From an uncultured Pseudomonadota bacterium (GTDB taxonomy: Bacteria > Pseudomonadota > Gammaproteobacteria > Burkholderiales > SG8-39), in assembly GCA_903921325.1 (NCBI GenBank), contig CAIXPL010000022.1, forward strand, positions 52,467 through 116,466: DNA of 64,000 nt, written 5' to 3'. Within the stretch, counting starts at the first letter, position 1. Every line of letters begins with the position of its first letter. Both the position numbers and the translations under genes were made by a program. Shown piece by piece: positions 1 through 8,732 of the stretch. Below the pieces are notes generated by a model, which ran no database searches, was not told the origin of the DNA, and was given only the letters and a program-made list of their open reading frames with translations.

Positions 1-892
1 GCGAATAGTCAGCCTCGAACGCTGTCACAAATTTGCGATTTTGCGGATTATCGAAATCGGCTGCCCAGTGCGAGGCGTTGAACAGACCCAGCATCGGATC
101 GCCCACCGCACGGATGATGTCCTCATCGGCCGATACGCTGGGGGCAAGCAGCTGAATGTCGCGCGACAGGCCACCGGCAACGAATTGCTTGACGAAATTG
201 ATGCCCATGCCACCGGGCATGAAGTTGTAGACCACATCGGGATGACCGGCACGGATCTGCGCCAGCTCAGCAGAAAAATCGAGTTGACCCAGGCGCGGGT
301 AGATCTCGTCGGTGATGTTGCCCTTGTAGAAGCGCTTGAACCCGGCGAGCGCATCGCGACCGGCCGGGTAATTGGGTGCGATCAGCGCAACGGTCTTGAA
401 TCCCTTGTCAGTGGCGTATTGGCCTGCTGCCTCGTGAAATCCGTCGTTCTGCCACGCCGCGCTTGCAAACCACGGGCTGCATTCGCTGCCGGCCAACTGT
501 GACGGACCGGCGTTCGGGCTGATGTAGGGCATCTGCGCCTCGAACACCGTGGGTGCCACAGCGAGCAGGATGTTGGAGAAGATGATGCCGGTCATCACAT
601 CCACATGATCCTGGCGCACCAGCCGTTCCACGGCCTGCTTGCCCGTATCGGTGCTGAACTGATCGTCGCGGATCAGCGTGGTTGCCGGCAGGTCGCCCAA
701 TTTGCCACCCAGGTGCTTGAGCGCGAGATTCCAGCCGTCGCGTACTTCAACGCCGAGGGCGCCATTGGGCCCTGAGAGCGTCGTCACGAACCCGACCTTG
801 ATCGCGCTCACGCTGTGGGCAGTGCCCGAGAGCGCGAATAGCGGTAGTGCAATGCTCAAAGAGCTGATGAGCAAACGGACAGAGTGATTCAT
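1..892 (-). CDS. ABC transporter substrate-binding protein (branched-chain/LivJ type), 3' part outside window
   Basis: The reading frame stays open to the left edge, so the C-terminus is missing; 297 codons are visible. It starts at ATG 892 with a signal peptide (MNHSVRLLISSLSIALPLFA) and then KVGFVTTLSGP, the usual first strand of type-I periplasmic binding proteins (Peripla_BP_6). Internal blocks TGKQAVERL, DHVDVMTGIIFSN and PGGMGINF are shared with the divergent gene at 1019, so the two are paralogs. Such proteins bind amino acids or aromatic acids in the periplasm for a Liv-type ABC importer. No permease or ATPase is visible, so the ligand is unknown. The family is secure, the substrate is not. 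Confidence 0.85.
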   Translation of the reverse strand, partial: MNHSVRLLISSLSIALPLFALSGTAHSVSAIKVGFVTTLSGPNGALGVEVRDGWNLALKHLGGKLGDLPATTLIRDDQFSTDTGKQAVERLVRQDHVDVMTGIIFSNILLAVAPTVFEAQMPYISPNAGPSQLAGSECSPWFASAAWQNDGFHEAAGQYATDKGFKTVALIAPNYPAGRDALAGFKRFYKGNITDEIYPRLGQLDFSAELAQIRAGHPDVVYNFMPGGMGINFVKQFVAGGLSRDIQLLAPSVSADEDIIRAVGDPMLGLFNASHWAADFDNPQNRKFVTAFEADYS

Positions 893-1018
893 CGCAGCTT
901 GTCTCCTGAAGTCTTGGGGGCTGGTGCCTGCGGCGATTCTACCCTCACCGACGCAGTGGCATGGAACAGGCTATTACAGGCTATGATTGATTTCCCGCTA
1001 GCGGAAGGAGACTCAACC

Positions 1019-2242
1019 GTGCGCCACTGGATGCAACTGAAAATAATTTGCGACTTGGTCGGTGCCGCGCGCAGGCCGTCATCGCTGACAGCGTGCCTGG
1101 CCGCGGGGCTCATCGGTCTGGGCCTGCCGGCCCAGGCGCTCGATCGGGTGAAAGTTGGCCTGGTAACCACGCTCTCGGGCCCCGCAGCGGTCGATGGGCA
1201 GGATGTGCGCGATGCGTTCCAACTGTTCGTCAAATTGAATGGCGATCGCCTGGGTGGCCTGCCAGTGGACCTGGAAATCGCCGACGACGCAGCCAATAGC
1301 GAGACCGGCAAGCAGGCCGTCGAGCGGCTGATCAAGCGCGATCATGTCGATTTGCTGACCGGGATCATTTTCTCCAACGTGCTGTTGCCCTCGTGGGCCA
1401 CGATTGCCGAGTCGAGCACCTTTTATGTGAGCCCGAACACCGGCCCGGCCGATCTGGCCGGTGAGCATTGCAGTCCGTATTTCTTCTCCACCAGTTGGCA
1501 GAACGAGGATATCCCGGCCGCCATGGGCCAGCACGTGCAGGACCTCGGCTTCAAATATGTGGTGGGCCTTGCGCCGAACTATCCCGGTGGGCGCGAAACA
1601 CTGGCCGGGTTCAAGCGCACGTTCAAGGGCAAGTTCGAGGAGATCTACTCGCGCATGGGGCAGCTCGATTACGCCGCCGAACTGACCCAGATGCGCTCGC
1701 TCAAACCCGATGCGATTTTTGTGTTTCTGCCTGGCGGGATGGGTATCAACTTTCTCAAGCAGTACACCGCAGCCGGTCTGGGGCGTGACCTGCGCCTGTT
1801 TGTGCCCGGGTTCACTGCCGATGAAGATACCCTGCGCGGGACCGGTGACACACTGCTTGGCGCGATCAATTCAAGTGAGTGGGCGCATGACATGGATAAC
1901 GCGGCCAACAAGCGTTTTGTGAGCGAATTTCAGAAGGCCTATGGCCGGCTGCCATCGATGTACGCTGCGCAGTCCTACGATGCGGCGCAACTGTTCGACG
2001 GTGCGATTCGCGACGTCAAGGGACATGTTGAAGACAAGGCCGCGTTTGGCAAAGCGATGAAGGCGGCTCATTTTGATTCGGTGCGCGGGCCATTCCGGTT
2101 CAACAATAACCACATGCCGATTCAGGACTACTACCTGCGCGTGGTGATACGCGACAGCAGCGGACGGGTCACCAATCGCCTGCTCAATCGAATCTATGCC
2201 AACCACGCCGATAGTTTTGCGGCCAGTTGCGCAATGAAATAG
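1019..2242 (+). CDS. ABC transporter substrate-binding protein (branched-chain/LivJ type)
   Basis: A 407-residue periplasmic binding protein. I chose GTG 1019 because AAGGAG lies 8 bases upstream; an open frame extends to 884 but has no ribosome site and would give an implausible leader. ATG 1031 is another option. The signal region (SSLTACLAAGLIGLGLPAQA) precedes RVKVGLVTTLSGP. It is paralogous to the divergent gene ending at 892, sharing TGKQAVERL, TGIIFSN, APNYP and PGGMGINF, but the pockets probably differ (for example GADV-type loop residues are not conserved between them). Role by family: ligand capture for a Liv-type ABC importer encoded elsewhere. Both genes share the 126-bp gap, which must hold both promoters. 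Confidence 0.85.
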   Translation: MRHWMQLKIICDLVGAARRPSSLTACLAAGLIGLGLPAQALDRVKVGLVTTLSGPAAVDGQDVRDAFQLFVKLNGDRLGGLPVDLEIADDAANSETGKQAVERLIKRDHVDLLTGIIFSNVLLPSWATIAESSTFYVSPNTGPADLAGEHCSPYFFSTSWQNEDIPAAMGQHVQDLGFKYVVGLAPNYPGGRETLAGFKRTFKGKFEEIYSRMGQLDYAAELTQMRSLKPDAIFVFLPGGMGINFLKQYTAAGLGRDLRLFVPGFTADEDTLRGTGDTLLGAINSSEWAHDMDNAANKRFVSEFQKAYGRLPSMYAAQSYDAAQLFDGAIRDVKGHVEDKAAFGKAMKAAHFDSVRGPFRFNNNHMPIQDYYLRVVIRDSSGRVTNRLLNRIYANHADSFAASCAMK

Positions 2243-2353
2243 GGCACTAAACCGGCTCTATTTCCGATTAAGGATACGGGTTGGCCTGCCGATAATCCCC
2301 CCATCAGCGCCGCGAACCGTCCGACGGACGGTGCGAGCGCGCGTGAGGGGAGT

Positions 2354-3778
2354 ATGTTTAAGCAGACAAAGGGACCGTTCCAGCGTGGCACGCTGGCGAT
2401 CGCGGTGGCTTGTGCGCTGGCCTCCGGCGTCGCAGCAGCGGCCGATACCGATCGCATTCAGGAGCTTGAGACCAAGCTTAACCGCAGCATGGAGCTGATC
2501 AACAAGCTCACGGCTCGGCTAAACGAGATCGAATCGTCCAAACAAGCGGTTCCGACACCGGCCGCAGCCGCCAACGCTGCGCCTTCTGCTGCTGACGCCG
2601 CGACGACTGCGCGCATCGATCAGCTCGAACAATCCCTGCTCCAGGTGTCCGAGTCGTCAGCCAAGAAGGCCGATCTCGGACTGCCGCTGCACGGCTTTAT
2701 CGATGTCGGCTATGGCCGCGTCGGTACCGAGGATCCGCAAAATGCGAACAAGAACCGGCGCTCGGGCTTTGGCCTTGGTAACGTCGACTTTTACCTGACA
2801 CCGCAGCTGAGCGACCGAGTGCGCGCGCTGGTCGAATTGAATTTTGAATACAACCAGGCCGGCGATCTGAGTTCGGACCTCGAACGGATGCAGATTGCGT
2901 ATGCATTCAGTGACGCGGCAACTGTATGGGCAGGCCGCTTTCACACCCCCTATGGTTATTGGAACACGGCGTTTCACCATGGCGCCCAGTTGCAAACCAG
3001 CATCTTGCGTCCACGGATGATCGCTTTCGAGGACCAGGGCGGCTTCATGCAGGCGCACACCGTCGGCGGCTTGCTGTCGGGCAGTATGCCGTTGCGCGTC
3101 GGGAAATTTCAGTATGACTTCTGGGTAGGCAATGGCGCCATCACCACCGACGATCGAACCGGAGGCAATGGCGGGCTTGATTTCAATCGCGTCAGAAATA
3201 CCGGTGGCAACATGGTCGGAGCCAACTTGCGTTACGCCTTCGGCGGCAAGCTGAGTGGCCTGACGCTGGGCGTGCATGGCTACCACGACATCGCCACCAA
3301 CCTCCAGGGCAGTCTCACGGGCGCAGAGGATAGTCGCACCGAGATCAATATGCTGGGCGGCTTTGGTGCCTACGATGCTGACGACTGGGAGATCATCGGC
3401 GAGTACTACCACTTCAACAACAAGAATCTGTGGGTCGATAACACGCTGTGGGCAGCGGGCAATCCGCCCGGCACACACGACAGCTGGGCCGGGTTCCTGC
3501 AAGTTGGCAAGACCCTGCATGAAAGCTGGACGCCCTACGTGCGAACCGAGAAGGCGGTTCTCAATCCGGATGACAATTATTTCGCAAGTATCAATAATTA
3601 CAACGAAGTCCAGTCTGGACGGTCCTACCAGCGCAATTCGATCGGACTACGCTACGCCATCGATCAGCGCTCAGCGGTCAAGCTGGAAATATCCAGTACC
3701 AACGAGCTGCGGCCGGGAGTCGCCACCGGTGATTACAAAACCACCGATGTGCGTTTGCAATACGCCATTCGATTCTAA
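2354..3778 (+). CDS. Outer-membrane porin with N-terminal coiled coil
   Basis: 474 residues. The signal peptide ends near GVAAAAD. It is followed by a heptad-like stretch (residues about 33-65, DRIQELETKLNRSMELINKL), a Pro/Ala linker and a second short coiled segment, as in DcaP-like and phosphate-selective trimeric porins. The remainder alternates polar and aromatic residues like a beta-barrel and ends in LQYAIRF, the C-terminal Phe signature recognised by the BAM machinery. GGGGAG lies just upstream of ATG 2354. The three downstream genes are closely spaced on the same strand (binding-like protein, chemoreceptor, SCO1-like), so it probably heads an operon. The permeant is unknown. The porin call is solid; the subfamily is an inference. 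Confidence 0.85.
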   Translation: MFKQTKGPFQRGTLAIAVACALASGVAAAADTDRIQELETKLNRSMELINKLTARLNEIESSKQAVPTPAAAANAAPSAADAATTARIDQLEQSLLQVSESSAKKADLGLPLHGFIDVGYGRVGTEDPQNANKNRRSGFGLGNVDFYLTPQLSDRVRALVELNFEYNQAGDLSSDLERMQIAYAFSDAATVWAGRFHTPYGYWNTAFHHGAQLQTSILRPRMIAFEDQGGFMQAHTVGGLLSGSMPLRVGKFQYDFWVGNGAITTDDRTGGNGGLDFNRVRNTGGNMVGANLRYAFGGKLSGLTLGVHGYHDIATNLQGSLTGAEDSRTEINMLGGFGAYDADDWEIIGEYYHFNNKNLWVDNTLWAAGNPPGTHDSWAGFLQVGKTLHESWTPYVRTEKAVLNPDDNYFASINNYNEVQSGRSYQRNSIGLRYAIDQRSAVKLEISSTNELRPGVATGDYKTTDVRLQYAIRF

Positions 3779-3788
3779 AGGGATGATC

Positions 3789-4193
3789 ATGTCCATAGTC
3801 CGCATCCTCGCCGCGAGCTGTGCCAGTCTTGCACTGCTGGCAGGCTCCGCACAAGCCTTGGCTGGTGATGTCTTTGTCATTGGCAATGCCGTGACACTGA
3901 CCCCCGACGATATCAAGGACGTGTATCTCGGCGAAAAGCAGATCGTCGGTGGCACCAAGCTGGTTCCGCTTGACAACGCCAGTCTGCAAAAAGACTTTCT
4001 TGAAAAAGTGGTCAAGCTCGATGCCGCGAAATACGGTTCTGTCTGGACCAAGAAGGGATTTCGCGATGGTTTGACCGCGCCTGCAGTCAAGAACTCCGAT
4101 GCCGAAGTGATCGTCGTGGTCAAGGCGACTGCGGGGGCCGTCGGATATGTGTCGGCCGCACCGGCTGGCGTCACAGTGCTTCAGAAGTTCTGA
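3789..4193 (+). CDS. Small PstS-like phosphate-type periplasmic protein
   Basis: 134 residues. ATG 3789 is preferred over in-frame ATG 3783 because AAAGGG lies 5-6 bases before it. The signal peptide (RILAASCASLALLAGSAQALA) is followed by a single half-length PBP-like domain with the features DIKDVYLGEKQIVGGTKLVPLD and a C-terminal AVGYVSA. This is the pattern of the short 'phosphate ABC transporter substrate-binding protein' family, much smaller than true PstS (about 340 residues). It begins 10 bases after the porin stop and is followed by a chemoreceptor, which suggests a sensing or ligand-presenting role rather than ABC transport. That role is inference; no phosphate residue set can be confirmed by eye. 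Confidence 0.75.
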   Translation: MSIVRILAASCASLALLAGSAQALAGDVFVIGNAVTLTPDDIKDVYLGEKQIVGGTKLVPLDNASLQKDFLEKVVKLDAAKYGSVWTKKGFRDGLTAPAVKNSDAEVIVVVKATAGAVGYVSAAPAGVTVLQKF

Positions 4194-4250
4194 TTTGAAT
4201 TTGGCACTGGGCCATTGACTGGCCCGGCGTCATTTCAAGGAGTCATGACT

Positions 4251-6497
4251 ATGCGCTCATCGATCCGCCGGCGGATGTATGTCCGGCTGACCATCGCAGT
4301 GCTGCCCCTGCTGGTTGTGTTGCTCTATCGGACATTTGCCGTGAGTGATCTGCCGCAGCGGCTGGCGCACCTGTTCGAGGCCAACGATTACGCGCTCCAG
4401 GCATCCAGCAGCTACAAGCTGTTTCTCAACGGTGTGACCGATGCTGTTGATACCGGTAAGCTGAGCGATGCGGCCTTGCAGGCGTTGCAAAAAAGCCTTG
4501 TGAATGTCAATGGTCTGGCTGGCGTTGCGCCGCAGATCGACCTCACGGCGACCGCCGCCATGCTGGAGAGAATCAGCGGTGCGATCAAGGCAAAAAATAC
4601 GCTCGAAACGCTGATGCCGCTGCGCGGCGACATCAATGCCGCCGATGCAAATCTTGCCAAACCGGTCGAGGCGATCAAGCAGCAGTTGACTGCCGCGATT
4701 GAATCCGATGCCACGCAGGAGTCACGTAAGCAGCAGATGGCGATTGCCGCCATCATTGCCACACTGGTGATGATGGTGCTCATCATTCGTCAGCTCGTGC
4801 GTTCGATCACCGGGCCGATCGGCAACGCGGTCGACGTAGCAACCCGAATTGCCCGCGGTGATCTGACCGCAACAGTGCCCGCTGGGGGCAACGATGAAAC
4901 CGGCGCCTTGCTGGGCAGTCTCGCCACGATGCAGAAGGATCTGGTTGCCCGGATTGATTCGGAACGTGCCGCTGCTGCCGAGAACCTGCGCGTGCGCATC
5001 GCATTGGACAATTCGAGCACGGGCGTGGTCATCGCCAATGCGGACGGATTGATTGTCTATGCCAACGGCGCAGCGAGCGCCATTGCACGCGAGGCCGAGT
5101 CCGGTTTTCGCGCACGCAGTGCGGACTTCGATGCCGGCGCTTTGGCCGGAATGCCGGTCGAAAAGCTCTACGACAATACGGTGGCGGTGGCCCAGCGGCT
5201 ACGCACATTCACCTCGACCTTCGAACATGCCATGGCAGTCGGTTCGCGCAATCTGGTGGCGGTTGCCAATCCGGTGCTGTCTGCCGAGGGCGAGCGTCTC
5301 GGCGTGGTGATTGAATGGCGTGACCGGACACTCGAAGTCCAAACACAACGCGATATCCAGGCGATCATCGATGCAGCGTCGCGCGGTGACTTCAGCAAGC
5401 GCGTCAAAGTCTCCGGCAGCAACGAATTTTTCGTTCGCCTGTCCGATGGGTTGAATACCCTGTCAGCGACCATCGAAAAGGGCTTTCGGGATGTGGCCGA
5501 TGTACTGCGTGCGGTTTCACTGGGTGATCTGACGCACAAGATTGATGCGCAATACGAAGGCATCCTGGGTCAGGTCAAGGATGACGCCAATGCTACCGTT
5601 GATCGTTTGCGCGAGCTGGTCGGCAGCATCCAGCAGGCCGCGCTGAAGATCAGCGACGCTTCGAAGGAAATCGCAGCCGGCAATCAGGATCTGTCTGAAC
5701 GCACCGAAGAGCAGGCACGCAACGTGGCTGACACCGCTCGCTCGATGAGCGATATCAACGGGACGGTGACCAACAACTCGGACAATGCATCACAGGCGCG
5801 CAGCCTGGTCATCAGTTCCAATGAAGTGGTCGGCAACGGCGGCTTGACCGTGAAGAAGGTCGTCTCCACGATGCGTGAGATTCAGGAAAGCTCGATCAAG
5901 ATTGCCGAGATCATTGGCGCAATCGACGGCATTGCTTTCCAGACCAATATCCTCGCGCTGAACGCTGCGGTTGAGGCGGCACGCGCGGGTGAGCACGGGC
6001 GCGGTTTTGCGGTGGTTGCCTCTGAGGTGCGCAACCTGGCGCAACTCAGCGCCAAGTCGGCAAAGGAGATCAAGCTGCTCATCTCCGACTCGGTCGAGCG
6101 CGTCAAGGCAGGCGATCAGCTTGCGCAGGATGCCGGTGCCGCAATGGCTGAGGTCGTGACAACCTTCAAACGGGTCGCTGGCCTGGTGACCGAAATTGCC
6201 GATGCAGGAATTGCCCAGGTAAATGCGATCGGGCAGGTCAGCGCAACACTGTCGCGCATCGATGACTCAACCAATCAGAATGCTGCACTGGTTGAGCAAG
6301 CTGCCGCGGCGGCCAGCAGTCTTGCCGAGCAGTCACAGGGTTTGGTCACGGCGGTTGGCATGTTCAAGCTCAAAGACACTCATTCAGGGAGAAATGACCG
6401 CACAGGCCTCGATACCCGCGGCGCTCACCTGAGTAGCGACAGGCACGTGGCTGGTCGGGAAGGGCCGATGACGCTGCGATCTGAAGCGGCCGCATGA
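4251..6497 (+). CDS. Methyl-accepting chemotaxis protein with HAMP and PAS-like region
   Basis: 748 residues. ATG 4251 sits 8 bases after AAGGAG; ATG 4245 is only 2 bases away from it. The order is TM1 (about 12-28), a periplasmic helical sensor of about 140 residues, TM2 (about 165-182), HAMP, a PAS-like region around 245-365 ([18 protein letters not shown]), a second HAMP-like segment and the cytoplasmic signalling domain. The hairpin tip [20 protein letters not shown] near residue 560 is the CheA/CheW contact region. There is no C-terminal NWETF-type tether for CheR. The last four bases overlap the SCO1-like gene. Its position after a porin and a binding-like protein suggests taxis toward whatever passes that porin. 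Confidence 0.93.
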   Translation: MRSSIRRRMYVRLTIAVLPLLVVLLYRTFAVSDLPQRLAHLFEANDYALQASSSYKLFLNGVTDAVDTGKLSDAALQALQKSLVNVNGLAGVAPQIDLTATAAMLERISGAIKAKNTLETLMPLRGDINAADANLAKPVEAIKQQLTAAIESDATQESRKQQMAIAAIIATLVMMVLIIRQLVRSITGPIGNAVDVATRIARGDLTATVPAGGNDETGALLGSLATMQKDLVARIDSERAAAAENLRVRIALDNSSTGVVIANADGLIVYANGAASAIAREAESGFRARSADFDAGALAGMPVEKLYDNTVAVAQRLRTFTSTFEHAMAVGSRNLVAVANPVLSAEGERLGVVIEWRDRTLEVQTQRDIQAIIDAASRGDFSKRVKVSGSNEFFVRLSDGLNTLSATIEKGFRDVADVLRAVSLGDLTHKIDAQYEGILGQVKDDANATVDRLRELVGSIQQAALKISDASKEIAAGNQDLSERTEEQARNVADTARSMSDINGTVTNNSDNASQARSLVISSNEVVGNGGLTVKKVVSTMREIQESSIKIAEIIGAIDGIAFQTNILALNAAVEAARAGEHGRGFAVVASEVRNLAQLSAKSAKEIKLLISDSVERVKAGDQLAQDAGAAMAEVVTTFKRVAGLVTEIADAGIAQVNAIGQVSATLSRIDDSTNQNAALVEQAAAAASSLAEQSQGLVTAVGMFKLKDTHSGRNDRTGLDTRGAHLSSDRHVAGREGPMTLRSEAAA

Positions 6498-7078
6498 TCA
6501 GGGCATTGCGCGTGTCGATCGGCAAGGCAATGGTCGGTGCGTTGTTGATCTCTGTTGCGGTCGCCGGCGCGACCGCGCAGGCGCGCGGCCTGCTGTATCA
6601 ATTGCCGTATCACTGGAAGGATGACAGATCGCAGAACGTCGATCTGGCGGATTTTCGTGGGCAGCCTGTTGTGATCACCATGGCCTATGGTGCGTGCCGA
6701 AAAATCTGCTCTACAACGCTGCGCCGCCTGGAAGAGCTGCAGGCGCTGGCCGATCGCGACGGCATCAAGGTCAACTTTGTCGTGGTCAGCCTCGACCCCA
6801 AGTCCGATACGCCAGAGGCTTGGCAGGACTATCGCAAATGGCGAAAGCTCGATCGGGACAACTGGTCGTTTCTGTCCGGTAGTGCACTCAATACACGCGG
6901 GCTGGCCGGTCATCTGGGTATCAGTTACTGGGTCTATCAGGACCACGTCGTGCACGATTTCGGCATCACGCTGCTCGATGCTGAAGGCAATATCGTGCGC
7001 CATCTGAAGTGGGCCGACACGGCGATCGAGGGTTTTCTGCTTCAGCCCGCCGCAGGCCATCAAACACGCGTCAACTAG
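6494..7078 (+). CDS. SCO1/SenC family thioredoxin-like copper protein
   Basis: 194 residues with an N-terminal signal or anchor ([17 protein letters not shown]). The thioredoxin-like fold carries ACRKIC, the CxxxC copper site of SCO proteins, plus the later conserved His in DHVVHDF, the third ligand. [15 protein letters not shown] is the standard SCO core strand and loop. The family delivers copper to the CuA site of cytochrome oxidase or acts as a periplasmic thiol reductase. The start codon overlaps the chemoreceptor stop (ATGA), so translation is probably coupled. Pairing with a chemoreceptor and no oxidase genes is odd. A thiol or metal-maintenance role for the periplasmic sensor proteins is a guess. 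Confidence 0.85.
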   Translation: MIRALRVSIGKAMVGALLISVAVAGATAQARGLLYQLPYHWKDDRSQNVDLADFRGQPVVITMAYGACRKICSTTLRRLEELQALADRDGIKVNFVVVSLDPKSDTPEAWQDYRKWRKLDRDNWSFLSGSALNTRGLAGHLGISYWVYQDHVVHDFGITLLDAEGNIVRHLKWADTAIEGFLLQPAAGHQTRVN

Positions 7079-7206
7079 CCGCAGGCGGTATGCTGGCCGG
7101 CGTGGCGGGTCGCCGCCAAGCCAGTGTCAATCAGGCCCCTCGAGCGTGCTTGCCTGCAGACGAGCACTGACACGGCGCAGATACCCTGCCTGCCGTCAAA
7201 CGGGCT

Positions 7207-8685
7207 TTAATCTGGTAAGGAGCGCGAGCCGTCAGCCAACCAGCGCGGTGGGGTCAGGCGGCGCTTGCCATCCGGAGTCTTGGCGATGCCAGGTTCTCCG
7301 AGATCGAGGCGATCCCATAGCTGGCAGGTCACCACCTCGTGGTGCTGATCGAGGGCCTCACAGTAATTGGTGTATTCGCACACGCGCACTTGCGCACCAT
7401 TGCCTGTTCTGACCTTCAGAAACCAGTCGGGATCGGCAAGGCTCTGGCGCGCGAGGCCGACGATATCGGCCGAACCGTCTGCGAGCATCGCTTGTGCCGC
7501 TTGAAAGTCGAATACTCCGCCAGCGGTCACAACGGGTGTGTCAAGACCAGCCGCCCGGATTGCTGACCGGATAGTGCGTGCCGCATTGCGATTGCGTCCG
7601 AACGGTCCAAACTCATCGGAGACATATTGCGGCATGCATTCGTAGCCGCTTGGGCCGGTGTAGGGGTAGGCGGCGTGACCTGGTTTGGGTTGTTTGGCGT
7701 CATCGAACTTGCCACCCCGCGAGAGTGAAACGAAATCCATCCCGGCGCGGGCAAATTCGACGCCAAAATAAGGGGTGTCCGAGAGCGTGTTGCCCCCTTC
7801 GATGCATTCTTCGGCCAGGTAGCGGCAGCCCACTACATAGTCCGCGCCAACTGCCTGGCGCACCGCCCGATAGACCTCCAATGGCAGTCGTACGCGCTCT
7901 TCAGGGGTGCCGCCATAACCATCTGTGCGGGTGTTGAGCGCCGACAGAAAGGACGCCATGGTGTAGGCGTGGGCGTAGTGCAGCTCGACACCATCAAATC
8001 CCGCGTCACGGGCGCGGCGCGCGGCATTGGCAAACAGGGTGGGGAGGGTTTGTGGCAGATCTGCGATCGCCGCTTTCGAGGTGTCAGTGACCCGTTCGCG
8101 TTCACCATAGCGCATGGCTTCCAGCTCACGGGCTGTCAGCACCAGCGCCAACTGTTGCTCATTCAACGCCAGCAGCCGCTCGCGCACGGTCTGTTCGTCA
8201 ACGCTGGCAGCCAGTTGCAGGGCGTCACGATGGTGTGGACCAATTCGTAGAAATCGTTCCAGAAATCGCTGTGGTTCAGGGCGTCGGCGGATCGACAGGA
8301 AATCAATCAGCTGGATATAGAGCCGCGTCTCGCCGTCGCTTGCTTCGCGCACCGCTTGCGCGATTTGTGCGAGGCCTGGGACGAACCGATCATCGCCGAT
8401 GCGTAGCAGCGGGCCGCTGGGCAGGTCACGAATGCCGGTGGCCTCGAGCACGATCGCACCGGGTCGACCGCTGGCGAATCGCGCATACCACTCAATGTTG
8501 GCGGCTGTGACAAACCCTTCGTCGGTGGCGCGCCAGGGCACCATCGCAGGCACCCAGGTGCGGGTCGCCAGGGACAGCGCCTGATAGTGCAGCGGTTGGA
8601 ACAGCGGCGAGCCTGCGGCCTGCTGTGCACTCGGCCAGGGGCCAGGGCTTGCCTTCCACTTGATACGTTGCGGGGGACGCCACAT
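7207..8685 (-). CDS. NADH:flavin oxidoreductase, Old Yellow Enzyme family
   Basis: 492 residues from ATG 8685. It is a TIM-barrel flavoprotein. The N-terminal block LFQPLHYQALSLATRTWVPAM matches the OYE beta-1 region, and the middle segment contains AARRARDAGFDGVELHYAHAY with FLSALNTRTDGYGG, the hallmark FMN/substrate segment of this family. A late TAGGVFDFQAAQAMLADGSAD is the phosphate-binding end of the barrel. At 492 residues it is longer than simple OYEs (about 360) but lacks the FAD/NAD half of 2,4-dienoyl-CoA reductase (about 670). Reaction by family: reduction of an activated C=C bond. It stands alone, convergent with the SCO1-like gene. Confidence 0.88.
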   Translation of the reverse strand: MWRPPQRIKWKASPGPWPSAQQAAGSPLFQPLHYQALSLATRTWVPAMVPWRATDEGFVTAANIEWYARFASGRPGAIVLEATGIRDLPSGPLLRIGDDRFVPGLAQIAQAVREASDGETRLYIQLIDFLSIRRRPEPQRFLERFLRIGPHHRDALQLAASVDEQTVRERLLALNEQQLALVLTARELEAMRYGERERVTDTSKAAIADLPQTLPTLFANAARRARDAGFDGVELHYAHAYTMASFLSALNTRTDGYGGTPEERVRLPLEVYRAVRQAVGADYVVGCRYLAEECIEGGNTLSDTPYFGVEFARAGMDFVSLSRGGKFDDAKQPKPGHAAYPYTGPSGYECMPQYVSDEFGPFGRNRNAARTIRSAIRAAGLDTPVVTAGGVFDFQAAQAMLADGSADIVGLARQSLADPDWFLKVRTGNGAQVRVCEYTNYCEALDQHHEVVTCQLWDRLDLGEPGIAKTPDGKRRLTPPRWLADGSRSLPD

Positions 8686-8732
8686 GATGGTGTTGACGAG
8701 GCTGGACGAGCCCCGATCATACCGCGCGGCGG

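Noticed and set aside
884..1018. N-terminal extension of the second ABC binding protein
   Set aside because: No ribosome site and not signal-like; GTG 1019 has AAGGAG at ideal distance. The extension overlaps the divergent gene's start.
2657..3520. Long antisense open frame inside the porin gene
   Set aside because: The porin frame on the plus strand has a signal peptide, barrel pattern and C-terminal Phe; the antisense frame has no family motif or start signal and is a GC-skew shadow.
3276..3788. Fused frame running from inside the porin into the PstS-like gene
   Set aside because: It is the porin read in another frame; the true gene has its own signal peptide starting at 3789.
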